Source: Pseudomonas fluvialis
Lineage (GTDB): Bacteria > Pseudomonadota > Gammaproteobacteria > Pseudomonadales > Pseudomonadaceae
Direction: 5' to 3'
Assembly: GCF_002234375.1 (NCBI RefSeq)
Contig: NZ_NMQV01000004.1
Location: forward strand, 120,658-184,657
DNA length: 64,000 bases
Below the pieces are notes generated by a model. That model made no database searches and was not told where the DNA came from. It was given only the letters and a program-made list of their open reading frames with translations. The position numbers and the translations under genes are program-made. This document shows, in pieces, positions 50,913 through 62,014 of the stretch (position 1 is the stretch's first letter; each line of letters opens with the position of its first letter).

Positions 50913-52316
50913 ATGCGCTGGCGCGTACCGTTGGCTGTGCTGGGCCTGTGTTTGCTGAGTGTCGCCGGGTCAGTGCTGGCTGCCACGGATATCCGCGGTG
51001 TGCGCCTGTGGCGTGCGCCGGACAACACACGCCTGGTGTTTGACCTGAGTGGTCCGGTGAAACACAGCGTATTCACCCTGGCTGCACCCGAACGCATCGT
51101 CATTGATGTCAGTGGTGCGCAACTGCAGATGGCCCTTGAACAGCTCAATCTGAGCAATACGCCGATCCGCTCCGTGCGCGCTGCGCAACGCGCGCCCGGT
51201 GAGTTGCGCATGGTGCTTGACCTCAGTGCGCGGGTTACACCGAAGAGCTTCACACTGGAGCCCAATCAGCAATACGGGCATCGCTTGGTCGTCGATCTGT
51301 TTGATGGCGAAGCGCCGAGTAACGTGCCCCCCGTGCAGCCCAGCCTGCCCGTCACGCCTACGCAGGCGCCGGCGCGCCTTCCGCCGCCGCCGGGTGGCAA
51401 GCGCGACATCATCATCGCCATCGATGCCGGCCATGGCGGCGAGGACCCTGGGGCCATCGGCCCGGACAAAAAACTCTATGAGAAGCATGTGACCCTGGCC
51501 ATTGCCCGCGAGTTGCAGCGCCAGCTCAGCCAGGAGAAGGGCTTCCGTGGCGAATTGGTGCGTACCGGCGATTATTTCATTCCGCTGCGCCGACGTACCG
51601 AGATTGCCCGCAAGAAAGGGGCTGATCTGTTTGTGTCCATTCATGCCGACGCCGCGCCGCGCTCCTCGGCGTTCGGCGGCTCGGTGTATGCATTGTCTGA
51701 TCGGGGTGCCACCTCGGAAACCGCGCGCTGGTTGGCCGATAGCGAAAACCGTTCCGACCTGATCGGTGGGGTAGGCAGCGTCAGTCTGGATGACAAGGAT
51801 CGTATGCTGGCCGGCGTGTTGCTCGACCTGTCGATGACCGCCTCGCTGTCGTCGAGCCTGAATGTCGGGCAAAAGGTGTTGAGCAACATGGGGCGGGTCA
51901 CGCCCTTGCACAAGAAGCGCGTCGAACAGGCGGGCTTCATGGTGCTGAAGTCGCCGGATATTCCGTCCATCCTCGTGGAGACCGGGTTTATCTCCAATCC
52001 TGGCGAGGCTCGCAAGCTGTCCACCGCCGCTCATCAGCAGGCCCTGGCCAATTCGATTCGCACGGGTATTCGCCAGTTCTTCCATGAAAATCCGCCGGCC
52101 GGCACCTACATCGCCTGGCTCCGTGATTCGGGCAAGATCATCGCCCAGGGGCCGCGTGAGCATGTGGTGGCGGCAGGGGACAGTTTGGCGCTGGTCGCCC
52201 AGCGTTACCAGGTCAGTCTCGTGGCGCTGCGCTCGGCCAACAATCTGCGCGGCGACACTATCAAGGTCGGCCAGGTGCTGCAGATTCCGCAAACCACCGT
52301 GGCGGTACAGCCATGA
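50913..52316 (+). CDS. amiB: N-acetylmuramoyl-L-alanine amidase AmiB
   Basis: 467 residues from the ATG at 50913. A signal peptide (ending SVLA|ATD) is followed by an AMIN domain (about 25-125) that targets the septum, a Pro-rich linker, and Amidase_3 (about 160-390) with zinc ligands in [12 protein letters not shown] and the catalytic Glu in [10 protein letters not shown]-terminal LysM (about 415-460) binds peptidoglycan. It splits septal peptidoglycan for daughter-cell separation. It overlaps mutL by 4 bp (ATGA). Confidence 0.96.
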   Translation: MRWRVPLAVLGLCLLSVAGSVLAATDIRGVRLWRAPDNTRLVFDLSGPVKHSVFTLAAPERIVIDVSGAQLQMALEQLNLSNTPIRSVRAAQRAPGELRMVLDLSARVTPKSFTLEPNQQYGHRLVVDLFDGEAPSNVPPVQPSLPVTPTQAPARLPPPPGGKRDIIIAIDAGHGGEDPGAIGPDKKLYEKHVTLAIARELQRQLSQEKGFRGELVRTGDYFIPLRRRTEIARKKGADLFVSIHADAAPRSSAFGGSVYALSDRGATSETARWLADSENRSDLIGGVGSVSLDDKDRMLAGVLLDLSMTASLSSSLNVGQKVLSNMGRVTPLHKKRVEQAGFMVLKSPDIPSILVETGFISNPGEARKLSTAAHQQALANSIRTGIRQFFHENPPAGTYIAWLRDSGKIIAQGPREHVVAAGDSLALVAQRYQVSLVALRSANNLRGDTIKVGQVLQIPQTTVAVQP

Positions 52317-54205
52317 GCGAGCTAGATATTCCGACGCCGCCTTCGCGGATTGCCCTGCTCAGTCCGCGACTGGCCAACCAGATCGCCGCCGGTGAAGTGG
52401 TTGAGCGCCCGGCTTCAGTTGCCAAAGAGCTGCTGGAAAACAGCCTGGATGCTGGTGCGCGACGCATTGATGTGGAGGTCGAGCAGGGCGGCGTGAAACT
52501 GCTCAAGGTCCGCGATGATGGTCGCGGTATCGATATGCAGGATCTGCCGCTGGCTCTGGCGCGGCACGCCACCAGCAAGATCCGTGACCTTGAGGATCTG
52601 GAGCGGGTGCTCAGCCTGGGCTTTCGCGGTGAGGCGTTGGCTTCGATCAGCTCGGTGTCGCGTTTGACGCTGACCTCGCGGGCTGCAGGTGCGGAGCAGG
52701 CTTGGCAGGTGGAAAGCGAAGGCCGGGAAATGGAAGCGCGCGTCCAGCCAGCAGCGCATCCCCAGGGCACCTCGGTGGAGGTTCGCGACCTGTTCTTCAA
52801 TACGCCGGCGCGGCGCAAGTTCCTGCGTGCGGAGAAAACCGAGTTTGATCACCTGCAGGAGGTGATTCGTCGTCTGGCCCTGGCCCGTTTCGATGTGGCC
52901 TTCAATCTGCGCCACAATGGCAAGACGGTGCTAGCCCTGCATGCCGCGGATGACCCGCTGAGCCGTGCGCGTCGTGTGGCCAATGTCTGTGGCCCGGCAT
53001 TCCTGGAGCAGGCATTGCCTATCGAGGTGGAACGCAGTGGCCTGCGGCTATGGGGCTGGGTGGGTTTGCCAACCTTTTCGCGCAGCCAGGCGGATTTGCA
53101 GTACTTCTACGTGAATGGCCGCATGGTGCGCGACAAGCTGGTGGCGCATGCGGTGCGCCAGGCTTTCCGTGATGTCTTGTATAACGGCCGACATCCGGCG
53201 TTCGTGCTGTTTTTCGAGGTCGATCCGGCCGTGGTGGACGTCAATGTCCACCCGACCAAGCATGAAGTGCGCTTCCGTGACAGTCGCATGGTGCATGACT
53301 TCCTTTACGGCACCCTGCATCGAGCGCTGGCGGAGGTTCGCCCGCAGGATCAGTTGGCGGCGCCTGCCGCGCTGCCTGAGATACCGCGTGCCAGTGGTCT
53401 GCAGGCGGGCGAGTTCGGTCCGCAGGGCGAGATGAGCCTGGCTGCCCAGTCCGGCGCCGGCTTGCCGGCCTATGAGGCCAGCACTGTTGTTGCACCTGCA
53501 TCGTCCGGCTATATGCCACCGCGCTCGCCTGGCGTGCCGCTGGCCGACCAGCAGGGCGTATACCGCGAGTTTTATCAGGAGCAGGCGTCCAGCACCGAGT
53601 TGCCGGTCGCCCAGGCGGATATTCCGCCGCTGGGCTATGCCTTGGCTCAGCTCAAGGGGATTTATATCCTCGCGGAAAATGCCCAGGGACTGGTGCTGGT
53701 GGACATGCATGCCGCCCATGAGCGGATCATGTATGAGCGCCTCAAAGCGGCCATGGCCAGCGAAGGCCTGAAAGGCCAGCCGCTGCTGGTGCCCGAGTCT
53801 CTGGCGTTGAGCCAGCGTGAGGCGGATTGTGCCGAAGAGCATGCCCAGTGGTTCGCTCGCCTGGGCTTCGAGCTGCAGCGTCTCGGTCCGGAAAGCCTGG
53901 CCATTCGACAGATTCCAGTGCTGCTCAAGCAGGCCCAGGCTGGCCAGTTGGTGCGTGATGTTCTGGCGGACTTGTTGGAATATGGCAGCAGTGATCGTAT
54001 CCAGGCGCACCTCAACGAGTTGCTGGGCACCATGGCCTGTCATGGCGCGGTGCGTGCCAATCGGCGCCTGAGTGTGCCGGAGATGAATGGCTTGCTGCGT
54101 GACATGGAGCAGACCGAGCGCAGCGGTCAGTGCAACCACGGCCGGCCGACCTGGACGCAGTTGGCCATGGATGACCTCGACAAGCTGTTCCTGCGCGGCC
54201 GCTGA
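52313..54205 (+). CDS. mutL: DNA mismatch repair protein MutL
   Basis: 630 residues. The N-terminal GHKL ATPase has [10 protein letters not shown] (motif I), DDGRGI, and [13 protein letters not shown] linker of low conservation spans about 345-435. The C-terminal dimerisation domain keeps an endonuclease-type signature [12 protein letters not shown] (usual DQHAx2Ex4E), with [12 protein letters not shown] and CNHGRPTW metal-binding motifs, fitting a nicking MutL from a species without MutH. It overlaps amiB by 4 bp; miaA follows. Confidence 0.96.
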   Translation: MSELDIPTPPSRIALLSPRLANQIAAGEVVERPASVAKELLENSLDAGARRIDVEVEQGGVKLLKVRDDGRGIDMQDLPLALARHATSKIRDLEDLERVLSLGFRGEALASISSVSRLTLTSRAAGAEQAWQVESEGREMEARVQPAAHPQGTSVEVRDLFFNTPARRKFLRAEKTEFDHLQEVIRRLALARFDVAFNLRHNGKTVLALHAADDPLSRARRVANVCGPAFLEQALPIEVERSGLRLWGWVGLPTFSRSQADLQYFYVNGRMVRDKLVAHAVRQAFRDVLYNGRHPAFVLFFEVDPAVVDVNVHPTKHEVRFRDSRMVHDFLYGTLHRALAEVRPQDQLAAPAALPEIPRASGLQAGEFGPQGEMSLAAQSGAGLPAYEASTVVAPASSGYMPPRSPGVPLADQQGVYREFYQEQASSTELPVAQADIPPLGYALAQLKGIYILAENAQGLVLVDMHAAHERIMYERLKAAMASEGLKGQPLLVPESLALSQREADCAEEHAQWFARLGFELQRLGPESLAIRQIPVLLKQAQAGQLVRDVLADLLEYGSSDRIQAHLNELLGTMACHGAVRANRRLSVPEMNGLLRDMEQTERSGQCNHGRPTWTQLAMDDLDKLFLRGR

Positions 54206-54243
54206 AGCGCGTCCTGCCCTTTCCGTTGCCTGCGAGCGTGCCG

Positions 54244-55200
54244 ATGCCTAGTCTTCCTCCTGCCATATTTCTCATGGGGCCAACAGCCGCTGGCAAGACT
54301 GACCTGGCTGTGGCGCTGGCGCAGCGCCTGCCGTGTGAGCTGATCAGTGTCGACTCGGCGCTGATCTACCGGGGCATGGATATCGGTACGGCCAAGCCGG
54401 ATGCCCAGTTGCTGGCCGAGTTCCCCCATCATCTGGTGGATATTCGCGACCCGCTGGAGAGTTACTCGGCCGCCGAGTTCTGTACGGATGCCCTGCAGGC
54501 GATGGCACGGATCAGCGCTGCGGGGCGTATCCCGTTGCTGGTAGGCGGCACCATGCTGTATTTCAAAGCGTTACTGGAGGGGCTGGCGGAAATGCCGGCA
54601 GCGGATGCCGTGCTGCGCGCGGAGCTGGAGGCCTGGGCGGCGGCCGAAGGCTATGCCGCGCTGCATGAGGAGTTGCGCAGGGTGGATCCACAGTCCGCGC
54701 AGCGTATTCATCCCAATGACCCACAGCGTCTGGTGCGAGCCCTGGAGGTCTACCGGCTGAGTGGACTGACCATGAGCGAGCACCGTCTGCGCCAGCAGGC
54801 GCGCGGTAGCCAGGGGCTTTTGCCTTATACTGTCGCGCAGTTGGCGATTGCCCCGGCGCAGCGTCAGATATTGCACGAACGTATTGCCCTGCGCTTTGAG
54901 CTGATGCTGGAACAGGGGCTGATTAGCGAGGTCGAAGCCCTGCGTGCGCGTGGCGATCTGCATCTCGGTTTGCCATCCATGCGTGCGGTAGGCTATCGAC
55001 AGGTCTGGGAGTACCTGGATGGCAACATCGAACGTCACAGTATGGTCGAGCGCGGTGTGGCGGCGACACGCCAGTTGGCCAAACGCCAATTTACCTGGTT
55101 GCGTGGCTGGCAGGCGCCGTTGCACTGGCTGGATAGCCAGGCCGAGGATAATGTCGAGCGCGCCTTGAAATACCTGCAAGCGGCCGCCATATTGGCCTGA
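54244..55200 (+). CDS. miaA: tRNA dimethylallyltransferase
   Basis: 318 residues from the ATG at 54244 ([19 protein letters not shown]); a TTG at 54226 is less likely. The P-loop GPTAAGKT binds [21 protein letters not shown] and [14 protein letters not shown] are family signatures. It adds an isopentenyl group to A37 of UNN-decoding tRNAs. It is followed by hfq as in other gammaproteobacteria. Confidence 0.96.
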   Translation: MPSLPPAIFLMGPTAAGKTDLAVALAQRLPCELISVDSALIYRGMDIGTAKPDAQLLAEFPHHLVDIRDPLESYSAAEFCTDALQAMARISAAGRIPLLVGGTMLYFKALLEGLAEMPAADAVLRAELEAWAAAEGYAALHEELRRVDPQSAQRIHPNDPQRLVRALEVYRLSGLTMSEHRLRQQARGSQGLLPYTVAQLAIAPAQRQILHERIALRFELMLEQGLISEVEALRARGDLHLGLPSMRAVGYRQVWEYLDGNIERHSMVERGVAATRQLAKRQFTWLRGWQAPLHWLDSQAEDNVERALKYLQAAAILA

Positions 55201-55255
55201 GAATTTCCCGAAGCCGTCTATCCTAAGGGGTATGTGGCGATTTGTTTTTCACAAC

Positions 55256-55536
<281 letters not shown>

Positions 55537-55550
55537 GTCGGAGTTCTGCA

Positions 55551-56852
55551 TTGTTCTTTGAGCGCCACGGCGGGGGAGAGCGCGCCGTTCTGGTGCATCT
55601 GGAAGGCCAAGAGCCGGCGGTGCGCGAGGATCCCGAAGAGTTTCAGGAGCTGGCGCGTTCGGCCGGTGCACAAATGGCAGCCTTTGTCAGCGTGCCCCGC
55701 CAGCAACTGACGGCGCGCTATCTGATCGGCAGCGGCAAGGTTGATGAGCTGGCGCAGCTGGTCAAGGCCTGCGAGGCCGAACTGGTCATCTTCAATTACA
55801 GCCTGACACCCAGTCAGGAACGTAACTTGGAGCGAGCGTTCGAGTGTCGTGTGCTGGATCGTACCGGGCTGATTCTCGACATCTTCGCCCAGCGCGCGCG
55901 TACCCATGAAGGAAAACTGCAGGTCGAGCTGGCCCAGTTGGAGCACATGAGTACGCGCCTGGTGCGCGGCTGGACGCATTTGGAGCGCCAGAAAGGTGGT
56001 ATTGGTCTGCGTGGCCCTGGGGAGACCCAGCTGGAAACCGACCGCCGCCTGCTGCGCGTGCGCATCCGGCAGATTCGCCAACGTCTGGAAAAGGTGCGTA
56101 GCCAGCGTGAGCAGGCGCGTCGTGGTCGGCGTAGGGCGGAGATTCCGGCGGTGTCGCTGGTGGGTTATACCAATGCCGGCAAGTCGACGTTGTTCAATGC
56201 CCTGACGACGTCCGAGGTATATGCCGCCGATCAGCTGTTCGCCACGCTCGACCCGACCCTGCGCCGCCTGCCGCTGGATGACCTTGGGCCAATCATTCTC
56301 GCCGATACGGTAGGTTTCATCCGGCACTTGCCGCACAAGCTGGTCGAGGCTTTCCGGGCCACCCTGGAAGAGTCGAGCAGCGCCGATCTGCTGCTGCACG
56401 TGATTGACGCGCACGAACCCGAGCGGCAGTTGCAGATCGAGCAAGTGCTGGCGGTGCTGGGCGAGATTGGTGCCAGCGAAGTGCCGTTGCTTGAGGTGTA
56501 CAACAAGCTCGACCTGCTGGAAGGTATCGAACCGCATATCCAGCGCGATGCCGCCGGCAAGCCACAGCGCGTATGGCTCTCGGCGCGCGACGGGCGGGGC
56601 TTGGAACTGTTGCGCCAGGCGATTGCCGAGCTGCTCGGTGAAGACCTGTTCGCGGCTACCCTGCGCCTGCCGCAGCGTTTGGGGCGCCTGCGCGCCCAGT
56701 TGTTTGCCGCAGGTGCCGTGCAAGGCGAAGCGCATGACGAGCAGGGGGATATCCTGCTGCAGCTGCGCTTGCCGCGTGCCGAGCTGAATCGGTTGGTCAG
56801 TCGTGAAGGACTGCAGCCGCAGGAATTCATTGCGCAACATACTTTGCAATAA
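55551..56852 (+). CDS. hflX: Ribosome-splitting GTPase HflX
   Basis: 433 residues from a TTG at 55551 (MFFERHGGGERAVLVH), with GGAG about 7 bp upstream; no ATG fits the family N-terminus. An HflX-specific N-terminal domain (about 1-190, GPGETQLETDRR at its end) precedes the G domain with GYTNAGKST, DTVGFI and YNKLD. It rescues stalled ribosomes after heat stress. It lies 14 bp after hfq in the same transcript. Confidence 0.95.
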   Translation: MFFERHGGGERAVLVHLEGQEPAVREDPEEFQELARSAGAQMAAFVSVPRQQLTARYLIGSGKVDELAQLVKACEAELVIFNYSLTPSQERNLERAFECRVLDRTGLILDIFAQRARTHEGKLQVELAQLEHMSTRLVRGWTHLERQKGGIGLRGPGETQLETDRRLLRVRIRQIRQRLEKVRSQREQARRGRRRAEIPAVSLVGYTNAGKSTLFNALTTSEVYAADQLFATLDPTLRRLPLDDLGPIILADTVGFIRHLPHKLVEAFRATLEESSSADLLLHVIDAHEPERQLQIEQVLAVLGEIGASEVPLLEVYNKLDLLEGIEPHIQRDAAGKPQRVWLSARDGRGLELLRQAIAELLGEDLFAATLRLPQRLGRLRAQLFAAGAVQGEAHDEQGDILLQLRLPRAELNRLVSREGLQPQEFIAQHTLQ

Positions 56853-56904
56853 TGCGTGGCGATGGCATTTCCCCGTCATCCTCGCGCTTTCGGTAGCATG
56901 GGCG

Positions 56905-56936
56905 ACGCGCTAATGGGCGCGTTTTGGCATTTTTAG
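56905..56936 (+). terminator. Terminator-like hairpin between hflX and hflK
   Basis: ACGCGC-TAATGG-GCGCGT forms a 6-bp GC stem followed by TTTTGGCATTTTT. It lies 52 bp after hflX and 14 bp before the hflK start, so it may attenuate transcription into hflKC. Confidence 0.5.
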
Positions 56937-56949
56937 TCTGGAGAGCGCT

Positions 56950-58104
56950 ATGGCTTGGAATGAGCCGGGTGGCAACTCGAACAATCAGGATCCCTGGGGT
57001 GGTCGCAAGGGCGGTGGACGCCAGGGGCCGCCGGATCTTGATGAGGCCCTGCGTAAGCTGCAGGACAGCCTCAATGGCATCTTTGGCGGCAAGAAGTCCT
57101 CGGGAAGCGGCAATGGTTCGGCGGCCGGTGGCCTGGGGCTGATCGGTATCGCGTTGGCGGTGTTGGCAGCACTTTGGCTGTACAGCGCGGTGTATGTGGT
57201 CGATGAGCAGGAACAGGCTGTGGTGCTGCGTTTTGGCAAGTACTACGAAACCGTTGGTCCGGGCCTGAATATCTATTTCCCGCCGATTGATCGCAAATTC
57301 CAGGAAAACGTTACCCGCGAGCGCGCCTACAGCGCCCAGGGGCAGATGCTCACCGAGGATGAGAACATCATCGAGGTGCCGCTGACCGTGCAGTATCGCA
57401 TCAGCAACCTGCAGGATTTCGTGCTGAATGTCGATCAGCCGGAAGTCAGTCTGCAGCATGCGACCGATAGCGCTCTGCGCCATGTGGTGGGTTCCACGGC
57501 CATGGATCAGGTGCTGACCGAAGGTCGTGAGCTGATGGCCAGTGAGGTCAAGGAGCGGCTGCAGCGGTTCCTGGATAACTACCGCACCGGTATCAGTGTT
57601 ACCCAGGTCAACGTACAGAGTGCGGCAGCGCCGCGCGAGGTGCAGGAAGCCTTCGACGACGTGATCCGTGCGCGCGAAGATGAGCAGCGTGCCAAGAACC
57701 AGGCGGAAGCCTACGCCAACGGCGTGGTGCCCGAGGCGCGCGGCCAGGCGCAGCGCATCATCGAGGATGCCAATGGCTACCGTGATGAAGTGATTGCCCG
57801 TGCCCAGGGTGAGGCGGAGCGCTTCAGTAAGCTGCTGACCGAATACCGCAAGGCGCCCGAGGTAACGCGCGAGCGTCTGTACCTGGAAGCCATGCAGGAA
57901 GTCTTCAGCAATACCAGCAAGGTGCTGGTGACTGGCGATAAGGGGCAGAACAATCTGCTTTACCTGCCGCTGGACAAGATGGTTGCGCCGCGTGATGGCA
58001 CGGCAGCACCGCGTGCCGCCGTGGGTGGTAGTTCGTCCGATCTGGGGGCGCGCATCGCCAATGATCTGCAGTCGCGTGATGTGCGTGCACGGGAGGGTCG
58101 CTGA
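56950..58104 (+). CDS. hflK: HflK, FtsH protease modulator (SPFH protein)
   Basis: 384 residues. The N-terminal cytoplasmic region is Gly-rich (GGRKGGGRQG). One TM lies at about 61-80, then the periplasmic SPFH/band-7 domain from VVDEQEQAVVLRFG to about residue 270, and a long helix. With HflC it forms a cage around FtsH hexamers and limits degradation of membrane proteins. The stop overlaps the hflC start (TGATG). Confidence 0.95.
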   Translation: MAWNEPGGNSNNQDPWGGRKGGGRQGPPDLDEALRKLQDSLNGIFGGKKSSGSGNGSAAGGLGLIGIALAVLAALWLYSAVYVVDEQEQAVVLRFGKYYETVGPGLNIYFPPIDRKFQENVTRERAYSAQGQMLTEDENIIEVPLTVQYRISNLQDFVLNVDQPEVSLQHATDSALRHVVGSTAMDQVLTEGRELMASEVKERLQRFLDNYRTGISVTQVNVQSAAAPREVQEAFDDVIRAREDEQRAKNQAEAYANGVVPEARGQAQRIIEDANGYRDEVIARAQGEAERFSKLLTEYRKAPEVTRERLYLEAMQEVFSNTSKVLVTGDKGQNNLLYLPLDKMVAPRDGTAAPRAAVGGSSSDLGARIANDLQSRDVRAREGR

Positions 58105-58973
58105 TGAGTAACAAGACACTGATTGGCCTGCTCACCGGCGTACTGCTGGTGATCCTCGCCTGGAACAGCTTCTATATCGTTTCGCAAACCGAGCGTGCCG
58201 TTTTGCTGCGCTTCGGTAAGGTGGAAGTGGCCGATGTTCAGCCGGGTCTGCATATTCGCGTGCCGGTGATGAATCAGGTGCGCAAGTTCGATGCACGCTT
58301 GCTGACGCTCGATTCGCAGACTTCGCGTTTCCTCACCCTGGAGAAAAAGGCGGTGATGGTTGATGCCTATGCCAAGTGGCGGGTGGCGGATGCCGAGCGC
58401 TTCTATACCGCGACTTCGGGCCTCAAGCAGGTGGCTGATGAGCGCCTCTCGCGCCGTCTCGAGGCCGGTCTGCGTGACCAATTTGGTAAGCGCACTCTGC
58501 ATGAGGTGGTCTCGGGTAAGCGTGACGAGCTGATGGCCGACATCACCCGTTCGCTCAATCGCATGGCCAGCCAGGAGCTGGGTATCGAAGTGGTGGATGT
58601 GCGCGTCAAGCGTATCGACCTGCCGCGCGAGGTGAACCGCAGCGTCTTCGAGCGGATGAGTACCGAGCGTGAGCGCGAGGCGCGTGAGCATCGCGCCAAG
58701 GGCGCCGAACAGGCCGAGGGGATTCGTGCCGATGCGGACCGCCAGCGCCGCGTGCTGATTGCCGAAGCCTACCGCGAAGCCGAGGAAACCCGTGGTGACG
58801 GGGACGCCAAGGCCGCCGAGATCTATGCCCGCGCCTACAATCAGGATCGCGAGTTCTACGCCTTCTATCGCAGCCTGCAGGCCTATCGCGAGAGCTTCGC
58901 CAGCAAGAGCGATGTGCTGGTGCTGGATCCGGACAACGACTTCTTCCGCTACTTGCGCAACGCCAAGCCTTGA
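58104..58973 (+). CDS. hflC: HflC, FtsH protease modulator (SPFH protein)
   Basis: 289 residues. An N-terminal TM (about 5-24) is followed by an SPFH domain starting VSQTERAVLLRFGKV and the long coiled-coil helix (EREREAREHRAKGAEQAEG). It partners HflK and overlaps it by 1 bp. Two hairpins lie after the stop (58981-59019 and 59061-59084), marking the end of the main transcript. Confidence 0.95.
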   Translation: MSNKTLIGLLTGVLLVILAWNSFYIVSQTERAVLLRFGKVEVADVQPGLHIRVPVMNQVRKFDARLLTLDSQTSRFLTLEKKAVMVDAYAKWRVADAERFYTATSGLKQVADERLSRRLEAGLRDQFGKRTLHEVVSGKRDELMADITRSLNRMASQELGIEVVDVRVKRIDLPREVNRSVFERMSTEREREAREHRAKGAEQAEGIRADADRQRRVLIAEAYREAEETRGDGDAKAAEIYARAYNQDREFYAFYRSLQAYRESFASKSDVLVLDPDNDFFRYLRNAKP

Positions 58974-58980
58974 GGATCTC

Positions 58981-59019
58981 AGGCGGTCAGTCGGTACGGG
59001 TGTTGCCGGCTGACCGCCT
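58981..59019. other. Inverted repeat after hflC
   Basis: AGGCGGTCAG and CTGACCGCCT form a perfect 10-bp stem around a 19-base loop, starting 8 bp after the hflC stop. No U-run follows. It may protect the 3' end or assist the nearby terminator. Confidence 0.5.
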
Positions 59020-59060
59020 GAGGCTTGTGGTTTGCAGGTTTTAGCGTGTTATCATGCGGC

Positions 59061-59084
59061 AGCCGGGATAACCCCGGCTTTTTT
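59061..59084 (+). terminator. Intrinsic terminator between hflC and DUF2065 gene
   Basis: AGCCGGG-N5-CCCGGCT followed by a run of T (59079-59084). It ends only 12 bp before the next start codon. Confidence 0.9.
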
Positions 59085-59096
59085 GCGTCTACGGCA

Positions 59097-59285
59097 ATGA
59101 TGAGGCAGGAACTGGGCATCGCGTTATCACTGCTACTGGTGCTGGAAGGTATCCTGCCTTTCCTCTATCCAGGGCGTTGGCGCGCCGCCATGCTGGCGCT
59201 GGCCGAATTATCCGAACGCCAGCTGCGCCTGATCGGGCTGGCCAGCATGCTGCTGGGCACGGCCCTGCTGTATTGGCTTCACTGA
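59097..59285 (+). CDS. DUF2065 small membrane protein
   Basis: 62 residues from the first of two adjacent ATGs (59097, 59100). The product is two TM helices (about 3-22 and 43-61) separated by YPGRWRAAMLALAELSERQLRLIG, the DUF2065 (YjeT) pattern. Function is unknown. The frame is open further upstream but crosses the hflC terminator. There is no clear Shine-Dalgarno. It sits 34 bp before hisZ. Confidence 0.85.
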   Translation: MMRQELGIALSLLLVLEGILPFLYPGRWRAAMLALAELSERQLRLIGLASMLLGTALLYWLH

Positions 59286-59319
59286 AGGCTTGCCGACCGG
59301 CTGAGAGGGGAATGGCAAC

Positions 59320-60507
59320 ATGGCAACGGTAGACCGCTGGCTTCTGCCAGATGGCATCGAAGAAGTATTGCCGCCGCAAGCGGCGTGCATCGAGGCGGCG
59401 CGCCGCCAGGTGCTGGATCTGTTCCAGCGCTGGGGCTACGAGCTGGTGATCACCCCGCACATCGAATACCTGGAGTCCTTGCTCACGGGCGCTGGGCAGG
59501 ATCTTGACCTGCGCACGTTCAAGGTGACCGACCCGCTGTCTGGCCGGCAGATGGGCCTGCGCGCAGATATTACGCCGCAGGTGGCGCGTATCGACGCGCA
59601 TACCCTGCGCCGTGAGGGGCCCAGCCGACTGTGCTATGCCGGTAGCGTGGTGCATGCCAAGCCGCGTGCCCTGGCTACATCGCGCAGTCCCATCCAGTTG
59701 GGTGCCGAACTGTATGGCGATGCCAGCCCAGCCAGCGATATCGAAGTCATCAGCCTGATGCTGGATACCCTGAGCCTGGCCCAGGTGGCGGATGTGCACA
59801 TGGACCTTGGCCATGTCGGTATCTACCGCGGCCTTTGCGAGGCTGCCGGCGTGACCGGCGAAGTGGAGCAGCGTTTGTTTGATGCGCTGCAACGCAAGGC
59901 TATCGATGAAGTGGTCGAACTGACTGCCAGTCTACCGGGTGAGCTGGCGTCGATGTTGCGTGCGCTGGTCGATCTGTCCGGTGAGCGCGATGTTTTGGAT
60001 CTGGCCCAGGCCTGTCTGGTGGCTGCGCCGCCTGCGGTACAGCAGGCGCTGGATGAGCTGGTGGCTGTCGCGGACGCTCTTGAACTACGTTTCCCCGAGC
60101 TGCCGCTGTATTTCGACCTGGCGGAACTGCGTGGTTACCACTACCACACAGGGGTGGTGTTTGCCGCCTTCGTGCCGGGTGTCGGGCAGTCGATTGCCCA
60201 GGGCGGTCGCTATGATGACATTGGTGCCGATTTCGGGCGTGCCCGTCCGGCAACCGGTTTTTCCACGGACCTGAAGACCCTGGTCTCGCTTGGCCAGTTC
60301 CGTGAGGCCCCGGCGGTCGGCGCCATCTGGGCGCCGGACAACCATGATCTGTACCTGTGGCAGGCGGTCCAGCGCCTGCGTCAGGAGGGCCGCCAGGTGC
60401 TGCAGGCACTGCCCGGTCAGGACTTGCAGGCAGCTCGGGCTGCCGGTTGCAGTCAGCGTCTGGAATGGCTGGATGGGCGCTGGCAGCTGTTGCCGCTAAC
60501 GGCATGA
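59320..60507 (+). CDS. hisZ: ATP phosphoribosyltransferase regulatory subunit HisZ
   Basis: 395 residues, a paralogue of histidyl-tRNA synthetase that lacks the anticodon domain. It retains class II synthetase folds: [17 protein letters not shown] (motif 2 region), [17 protein letters not shown] and [20 protein letters not shown]. It pairs with short-form HisG for the first step of histidine synthesis. It lies between DUF2065 and purA, as I recall for other Pseudomonas. Confidence 0.95.
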   Translation: MATVDRWLLPDGIEEVLPPQAACIEAARRQVLDLFQRWGYELVITPHIEYLESLLTGAGQDLDLRTFKVTDPLSGRQMGLRADITPQVARIDAHTLRREGPSRLCYAGSVVHAKPRALATSRSPIQLGAELYGDASPASDIEVISLMLDTLSLAQVADVHMDLGHVGIYRGLCEAAGVTGEVEQRLFDALQRKAIDEVVELTASLPGELASMLRALVDLSGERDVLDLAQACLVAAPPAVQQALDELVAVADALELRFPELPLYFDLAELRGYHYHTGVVFAAFVPGVGQSIAQGGRYDDIGADFGRARPATGFSTDLKTLVSLGQFREAPAVGAIWAPDNHDLYLWQAVQRLRQEGRQVLQALPGQDLQAARAAGCSQRLEWLDGRWQLLPLTA

Positions 60508-61857
<1,350 letters not shown>

Positions 61858-61871
61858 TTCGCGGTGTATAG

Positions 61872-61908
61872 CCGGGGGCATCCAGTGGTGGGTGCCCCCG
61901 GTTTTTTT
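61872..61908 (+). terminator. Intrinsic terminator after purA
   Basis: A 12-bp stem CCGGGGGCATCC/GGGTGCCCCCGG (one G-U) with a 6-base loop and seven T. Confidence 0.96.
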
Positions 61909-61936
61909 ATGTGCGGCAAAAAGTCAGGTTTCTGGC

Positions 61937-61963
61937 TATACCGAAGAGACTATCTGCCGTTAA
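61937..61963 (+). promoter_or_regulatory. Sigma-28-like promoter for chemoreceptor gene
   Basis: TATA (61937-61940), 15 bp, GCCGTTAA (61956-61963): 3/4 and 7/8 matches to TAAA-N15-GCCGATAA with exact spacing, and the same TATA -35 as the motAB promoter. The chemoreceptor start codon is 51 bp downstream. Confidence 0.6.
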
Positions 61964-62014
61964 CCCTTTGCAGCCGCCGTGGGTTGTGTTGGCCGAAGTG
62001 CCGAGGAGGTCGTT

